In this document: in pieces, positions 57,501 through 64,000 of the stretch
How positions within the stretch are numbered: position 1 is the stretch's first letter
How the letters are laid out: every line of letters starts with the position of its first letter
Assembly (NCBI RefSeq): GCF_000499845.2
Contig: NC_023751.2
Coordinates: 30,723,475-30,787,474 of the forward strand
Length of the DNA: 64,000 nucleotides
DNA from: Phaseolus vulgaris
Taxonomy: Eukaryota; Streptophyta; Magnoliopsida; Fabales; Fabaceae
Reading direction: 5' to 3'
The notes under the pieces: model-generated
Told to the model about the DNA's origin: nothing
Databases searched by the model: none
The model's input: the letters and a program-made list of their open reading frames with translations, nothing else
Translations under genes and position numbers: made by a program

Positions 57501-60500
57501 AAGCTAAGATCCACATCCTGACTTCTAACTCCATCAAGCTCATTATCAAACACTTTAGAAGAAATATTCGTCATGTCTCCATTAGTCTTGGATTCTTTTT
57601 CATAATAACTGACTTCCAAATCATGTTTATTCTTATAGTGCCTTGAAGTAGCATTCATATCAGATTCATGGTGAGTGTACCTGCAAGATGCTCCTCGATA
57701 GCACTTACCTCGAAGAAAGTCCAAGCACTGATCCTTGTCCCTTTTAATATTCTCACCACGAAAGTCACCTGGACGTCTTGAGATTGGAGACCTACTGCTT
57801 CTTCGATGCCGGGGTGACCAGCTGAAACCAACAAAATTTGAAAAATTATATGTAATGGTATTCTATACAGATATAGAAAGCTCTAAAGAAGAATTAGGAT
57901 TTTATCACCATCAAGTGACTCTCATGGAATCAAACGAGAATTCAGGTTAGACATTCTCATACTACAATCACATGCTATAATATTGTATCTACATGTATAT
58001 ATATTCTATAATTGTCCATCAATTGTATCAAAGCTATTGTTAAAGATATCAAGAACCAAGATTTGAAATGTAAAGAAAGACAATTGATCCTATTAGCAGG
58101 AGAGATTTTATGTTTAATCCATACAACAGATGACCTAGGAAAGGAGACTTGCACATTGTAATACAAATTGTTCAGGGATAAGATTCACATTAACAGCGAG
58201 AATTAGGGACATTCTACAATGCACAGCAGCAGTATGTACCTGCGAGACCTGTTTCTTTTATCTCTTCTCCTCCGAGGACTCCTCCTATTCCTCCTACTCC
58301 TCCTGTCTGGAGGAGACCGGCTGCGACTCCAGCTTCTATCTCTTTTATTTAGCCTCCTTGTCCGGTGAAGGCATGAATCATCAGAATCACTATCTGAAAG
58401 ACCTTCTCTTAGTTGTCTTCCGAATTCGTCTACTTTCATAACATTTGGTTCAAATTTTGAGGTTTTCCCCTCATCTTCCTTTTCAACATTACCACTTTTA
58501 ATATCACTGTCAATGGCAGTATCCTCTAATCTATCTTTGCCCTTGAAAGCTTCTATCGAAGAAGCAAAATTAACAGACATCTGGTTTTCAAGGTTGTGCT
58601 CAATACATCCATCATTACTCCAACGTGAGACAAATTTTTTTCGGTTCCGAGTTTTCTTAGACTCTGGTAATAAATGTGGAGATATTTCTGAATCATCCCG
58701 TGAAGTTATGGAGACTGACCCAAACCCCTTTTGAGTACTGGTGGAACTCTTAGATCCAATACCAACTTCCATATGACTCCCAGAATCTTTATGGACAACT
58801 GAAACACCAGTATCAGCACCTCCTGAGAATGTGAAAACATTAGCTTTTGCAGCATTGCTTTCATCCTCATTAGCTGAAGTGTCATCAGAAGCATAATCTT
58901 GAAGAAGTCTTATTGGGCTGCCACTCGCTAGGAGTGGCCCATAATCCCTATTAGTAGTAGTGGTTTCATTGTGATCCGAAGTAACATTACATACCAAATC
59001 ATCAACACAAGCTGCAGCTTTCTCCAAAGCTGTGCTCAAGGATAACTTGGCCACTTCAGTGGAGTTATTCTCAGGACTACAAACCTTGGTAACTGGTCTT
59101 ACAGATTTCATGTGCTCCAGATCAGATAAAATCTCTGGTCCTGTATTTATTAAAGAGCCTTATTAACACAAACAATATTTTTCTAATAAAGCAGTATATT
59201 AGAGTTAGCCCCAGAATGAATTTGACATCAAATAACAGTCAACTCTATTAATATTCTACCACTTTGAATTCTGATCGACTACATAAAATATGAGATAAAA
59301 GTAATTATCTTTTAATTCAGTGAAAAAGGAGCAAATAATCCACATGCAGTTATCATGAACAATGACTTCCTACAGCTATCCTCTTTTCAATTATATAAAA
59401 AAAGTCAATCCTCAAACTGTCAAGTCAGATTCAGTGTGTAAAGTGAGAAAACTATCAAAACACTAAATTAAGCACCGGCATTATTGATTCAATGTAATAG
59501 AAACTGCCTGTGTCCCTAAACTTTTGACATATATCAATCACCGGCATTACTAACTTTATTGAGTAAAGAAAAACATATTAAGTAATACTTAGTTGACAAG
59601 TATCAAAAAGTAATTAAACATAGAGAAAAGAGATTTTTCTGAAATGAAACCTTCATTCTGTTTGCTGACTCCCATGGACCCAAAGTATGATGGACAGCAG
59701 GATGAGATGTCCCTGGCAGGGTCATTCTCTGATAGTGTCTGCAGCTTCCCTATATTCTGATTCACACTAAACGCTTCATCATCCCGATTATGTTGGTGAG
59801 TATGGACTTCAGTTGCATAGTTTGAACCTTGGTCCTTGTCAGAAAGTGTGATATCATCTTAACCCATCCATGGAGAAATAAAACAAAGCAGATCAGGCTC
59901 AACATCTAAAATGAATTTTTATTTGCGTAATGGGGTGAAGCATTTATCAAATAAAAATTACAAAGTAATCCAAATAAGTATTAGGAGACTAGGTTTGGTC
60001 CCTCCTGCTCTCTCCTAGCCAAGTAACTAGCCATTATCCAAAACAATAAATAACCAGTCAGTTAAAAACAAAATTAATAACCACTACCTTGCCCCAGCCC
60101 AACACACACACACACACACACTTATCTGTCGTAACAAAAAAATCATCATGATAACAAAAAAATTGAGTTGCCATGTATCCATGATTTGTTATCCAAAAAC
60201 TGGTATTTTATAACACTAAAAACTACAGCTTTCCCTAAACAGCTGTCTACTCCGCACTTCACTTTCTAAAATGCACCGTGCACTCTAGAATATCCAACAA
60301 ATTTTCTTTAACTCTAGCTAAAAGAGAAACATTGAGCTGAAACCATAACAACATGAGTGTTTTATTTATTTTGAGAAAAATGAATCAATACAATAATGAA
60401 TAAAGGAGATTTGATATCATCTAAAAATAAAGATATGATACGGGAATAAATAATATTATTCCTAATAATACATATATGATCTAGATATCCTCAATTATAT

Positions 60501-63500
60501 AGGATCAACTCCTTAATTCTACAATTATAACGTTTTCCCTCATGTTGGACCATATAAGTCGTATGTGACCATCTTGTTGCAAATATAATCGATCTTCGAT
60601 CCATATTAGAGATCACACATCGATTAGAGAGATGGTCAAATAATAATAAATATTTATAAGTGAATGCAAATATCACCTTACAAGTCATTTTTGCGATAAT
60701 GAGTTAGACTTAAAGTCCATTTCATAAAGTGGCATCAAAGCCTAACCTAATAAAGTTTTTGTTGGATTTATCATGTCACCCACTATCGGCCCCTACTCTA
60801 ACACACCCACTCACACTGAGGATTGGACATCTCGAGCGTGGGATAGATATTTGTGGGTGGTCCAAAAAGTGGCTCGATAAAGGGTGTCACGATAGGCCCT
60901 ACAAACCTCACAAGGAAAGACCTTAATACCATCTTATAAAGCAAACTTTAAACATAATTCAACCCTATAAAACTGACTTATAACATGTTGCATCCACTTA
61001 TATATTATAATTTGGTCATATCTCTAGTCGATGTGGAATCTCTAAAAGTGAGGTTGAGTTAGGCTTAAACTTTCTAAAAGTCCTCCTAAAGACTTGACAA
61101 ATATGTCAACCAATTATTCCCTAAAGTTGACAAATAGTGATGATGTCTCCACACACCAGTTTTTCTCTTATGTTTGGTCTTCTCCTAAAGACAGGATTAG
61201 AGGCAATGTGTGATGCTACCTAATTGTCATATACAAGGTGCATTTGAGAACTTTCTTCAAATGTAAGCCCTTGGAGGAGTTATTTTAGCCATACAAGTGA
61301 CTAATGTCATTGTCTTGTACATTGTTTCTACACTTGATCTTGCCACAACATTTTGTTTCTTACTTTTCCCCAAGATTAAATTACCTCCAATAAGAACACA
61401 ATACCTTGAAGAAGAGCATCTATCGTCAGTCAACGTCAGACTACCAAATAATTTGAGTATTTTCCTTATCTTCATAAATTAAGCAATTTCCAATAGCCTT
61501 CTTGATATACTCTAGGATCCAAACAACCACATCCTATTGGTCTTCTTGACAAGGAGAGTTTAAAATTTAATTTACCATACTCGTTGCAAAGGTAATGTCA
61601 AAACGAGTAATAATGAGGTAATTTAGCTTACCAATTATCCTTTGGTATCTCCCAGAATAAATTTGGTTCTCCTTGGCCAAGTACACGTTTGACATTTGGA
61701 TCTATTAGCATGTCCACAAGCTTAGCATTTGTCATCCTTGTTTCTTTCAGAATATCGAGAGCAAATTTCTATGAAATATGACCAAACCATCCTTGGATTG
61801 TGCCACTTTTGTACCAAGAAAATACTTAGGTGCCCATAATCTTTTGTCTAGAACTTTTAAGCAAGATATTGTTTTAGTTGTGCAATACCCTCATTATCAT
61901 TGCCTATAATAACAACGTTGTCCACATATATAATGAGATAAACACATCCTTAGGGACAATAATGATAAAATAGAAAATTATCAACATCACTTCATATCAT
62001 TCCAAGCTGCTAAATGACAATTTGTACCAAGAAAATACTTAGGTGTCCATTATCTTTTGTCTAGAACTTTTGAGCAAGATATTGTTTTAGTTGTGCAATA
62101 CCCTCATTATCATATATAATGAGATAAATACATCCTTAGGGAGAACAACGATAGAATAGAAAATTATCAACATCGCTTCATATCATTCCAAGCTGCTAAA
62201 TGACAACCTAGAAATGCTCAAACCATGCCCAGGGTGATTGCTTGAGGCCATTATAGGACCTGCATAGACGACATACCATATTAGACGACTCCCCCTAAGC
62301 AATAACTCAAGGAGGTTGCTCCATGTAGACATTGTCAGCAAGATCACTATGCAAAAATGCATTCTTTACGTCAACTTAAAATAGAGTCAAATTTAAATAA
62401 CTGCAATGGAAAATAGAAGTCGAATACATGTCATTCTGGCAACACGAGAGAAAGTATCAGTATAAGATTGGTCATAGATTTGTGTGTATCCTTTGGCAAC
62501 CAGTCCGGCTTTATAGCAATCAATGTCACCATCAACTCTTATTTTAAGCGTTGGTCATAGATTTGTGTGTATCCTTTGGCAACCAGTCCGGCTTTATAGC
62601 AATCAATGTCACCATCAACTCTTGTTTTAAGCGTACATAAACATCGACACCCAACAATTGATTTGCTAGTTCGAAGAAGAACCAACTCCTAAATACCACA
62701 CCCATCTCATCGATCATCACTTGTCACCACTCTGGGTGAGATAAAACTTTACCTTGAGACTTAAGAATAGGAATAGAAGATAGTGAAAACAAGCAAGTAT
62801 AATGTATGTTGGAAAGTTGATGATAACTAAGGTTAGTATAGTGGGGAAAAAGGTTGCAGGTAACGTGTACCTTTTCGAATAGCAATAGGCCAATCATTTT
62901 CAAAGAAAATTGGATCTAGTACTGGAGATCGTGTTGAGGAAGGATTAAGCATGGACTCCACCATATCTTTATCCATCGAAGACGAATCTTGTACTGGAAT
63001 TTCAATAGGTTGTGAACAACGATGATATTCCTAGAGAGGTGTTGGAGAAGCATCCTAAGTTTTAATAAAGTCATTGATTGTGATGAAGGAAGAATGACAA
63101 TGGTGGGAAAGTGACCACAAATGTCGTTATTGGAATGAATAATTGTATAATATGGAACAGACTCAAAGAAAGAAATGTTAGAAGACACAAAATACCTATG
63201 AAGATTAGGAGAGAAATATCAATACCCTTTTTGACTGCGATGATATCCCACGAAGACACATTTGAATGACAAAGGAAAAGTTTATCTCGACCAAGTGTGA
63301 GGTTATGTACAAAATATATGGTACCAAAAACACGTGGAGAAAGGTTGTATAGAGTAGTGACGGAGAAAAAAGGACAGAATGTGATACCCAATCATTAAGG
63401 ACAAATGATGATATTCTATTAATGAGATAACATGTTATAAGGACAACATCCCCCAAAAATGGTTAGGAAGATGACCGAGAAGAAGTGTCCTAGTAGTTTC

Positions 63501-64000
63501 AATAAGATACTTGTTTTTACGTTTGGCTAATAAGTTCGGCTAATAAATAAAATCGCTCCTAATAATGCATATACAATCTAGATATTTTTCTATTATATAG
63601 GATCAGTTATTTCTATAATTATAAGGAATTCAATACAAACTATAGGGGCTTTCATGTTAAGAATACGTAACAGCATACTCAAACCAATGCTGGACTAGAA
63701 TGAGAGATGTCATAATTTAATACCTCAAATATAAAGTGTTAAATATCAGTTTTCAATTTGAGGATCATAAGAAAACTAACCTTCCATTTCCATGTCAGAA
63801 TCAGCACCCGCAGTTGCAACATGCAGGTTATACTGCTCACCTGAAGAATATACTCTCTCTGGTTGCCTTTTCTTTTCATGCCATCCAGTATCTAAATTAT
63901 ATTTCTTCTTCATCCACAGGAAATAAGTGTAAGAAATTCCAGCCTCCGTTCCTGGGTCTCCGCCAAACAAAAATTCATATTCAGGATTTTGAAATTCATC
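54580..64000 (-). CDS. SURP-like, RS-rich CCCH zinc finger protein (5' end outside the window)
   Basis: Coding exons seen, in transcript order: beyond 64000-63781, 59857-59651, 59140-58240, 57821-55250 and 54609-54580. Splice phases agree throughout, giving about 1,309 residues in the window. The first exon encodes NPEYEFLFGGDPGTEAGISY and YFLWMKKKYNL, resembling a SURP/SWAP-type module. Next comes an acidic/serine region with GSPIRLLQDYASDDTSANED, then an Arg/Ser-rich block (SWSRSRSPPDRRSRRNRRSP). A CX7CX5CX3H zinc finger follows (CLDFLRGKCYRGASCRYTH, near 57680-57730). A long Pro/Gln/Ser-rich region with a polyproline run (about 56670-56715) leads to a conserved C-terminal helix region (KVSIANFVKEVLKPSWRQGN and KISQYIDSSQQKLTKLVM) and ends GYVDKYVKV. 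SURP, RS and CCCH modules together suggest nuclear pre-mRNA processing; this is inference. Confidence 0.87.
60101..60121. repeat. CA dinucleotide microsatellite in the large intron
   Basis: About ten AC units in the intron between the first and second visible coding exons of the CCCH gene. Likely length-polymorphic. Confidence 0.9.
60690..61070. repeat. Dispersed repeat, copies in inverted arrangement
   Basis: The left part (GAGTTAGACTTAAAGTCCATTT) is the inverse of the right part (about 60925-61070), which contains the CTCTAGTCGATGTGGAATCTC end seen at 15345-15475. It is probably a small element nested in the copia relic. Confidence 0.6.
61809..62205. repeat. Tandem duplication of about 213 bp in the intronic copia relic
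   Basis: GTACCAAGAAAATACTTAGG recurs at 61811 and 62024, and CATATCATTCCAAGCTGCTA near 61993 and 62180. The second copy carries a deletion of about 30 bp around the TTATCATTGCC region. It happened after insertion, since it duplicates coding relics. Confidence 0.8.
62468..62633. repeat. Perfect 83-bp tandem duplication in the intronic copia relic
   Basis: TTGGTCATAGATTTGTGTGT begins both 62468 and 62551. The two 83-bp units differ visibly at only one position (CTCTTATTTT versus CTCTTGTTTT), so this duplication is much younger than the element around it. Confidence 0.9.

Larger units (their letters stand above)
60416..63650 (-). mobile_element. Degenerate copia element in sense orientation inside the CCCH gene intron
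   Basis: Related end segments lie near 60440-60535 and 63545-63640, both holding a TCTAGAT.. TATATAGGATC core, consistent with decayed LTRs. Minus-strand relics in pol order: integrase tail (LSPRVFGTIYFVHNLTLGRD near 63320), RT with a YVDNVVIIGNDN region near 61920, and RNase H (CSSSRYCVLIGGNLI and KQNVVARSS near 61340-61410). All frames are broken. The element shares the gene's orientation and makes up most of the 3.9 kb intron (59858-63780). Confidence 0.78.

Overview
The window is plant nuclear DNA, most likely from a phaseoloid legume (bean/cowpea group). Evidence: AT-rich intergenic DNA, spliced genes with GT-AG introns, a LONGIFOLIA gene, a P-class PPR gene, a MIR164 hairpin, and dense nested LTR retrotransposons carrying repeats I associate with legumes. 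The species assignment is inference.

Layout. 1-2.5 kb: AT-rich intergenic DNA. 2.5-8.3 kb (+): a five-exon LONGIFOLIA/TRM gene. 10.3-14.6 kb (-): a seven-coding-exon FCP1-like HAD phosphatase gene that converges on it. 15-19 kb: repeats, including a copied fragment of the LONGIFOLIA gene between two copies of a hairpin-type repeat. 19.7-21.3 kb (-): an intronless PPR gene. 23.1-24.0 kb: a Mutator-like element. 26.0-26.2 kb (-): a MIR164 hairpin. 26.6-27.0 kb: a CACTA-type miniature element. 27-33 kb: AT-rich DNA with small repeats. 33.4-52.5 kb: a nest of Ty1/copia elements (families called A, B, C and D here) and one recent gag-only Ty3/gypsy element (E). 52.6-53.3 kb: a hAT-like miniature element. 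54.6-64.0 kb (-): most of a gene for a SURP-like, RS-rich, CCCH zinc finger protein, with a copia element in its 3.9 kb intron; its 5' end lies beyond the window.

Host functions. LONGIFOLIA proteins belong to the TON1-recruiting-motif family that organises cortical microtubules and promotes longitudinal growth. MIR164 limits CUC/NAC transcription factors. The PPR protein is probably an organellar RNA-binding factor. The SURP/RS/CCCH protein is probably a pre-mRNA processing factor. Nothing suggests these genes form a functional cluster.

Most notable: (1) a tandem exon duplication in the FCP1-like gene in which one duplicate stretch is apparently now an intron; (2) the LONGIFOLIA fragment, diverged mainly by C-to-T/G-to-A changes; (3) a short palindromic motif repeated, often in pairs, through the LTRs and gag of the copia A/D families; (4) the insertion order in the retrotransposon nest, read from 5-bp target duplications; (5) the MIR164 locus. 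I found no sign of a bacterial-style system, CRISPR array or virus. All coordinates, splice sites and alignments were worked out by eye.
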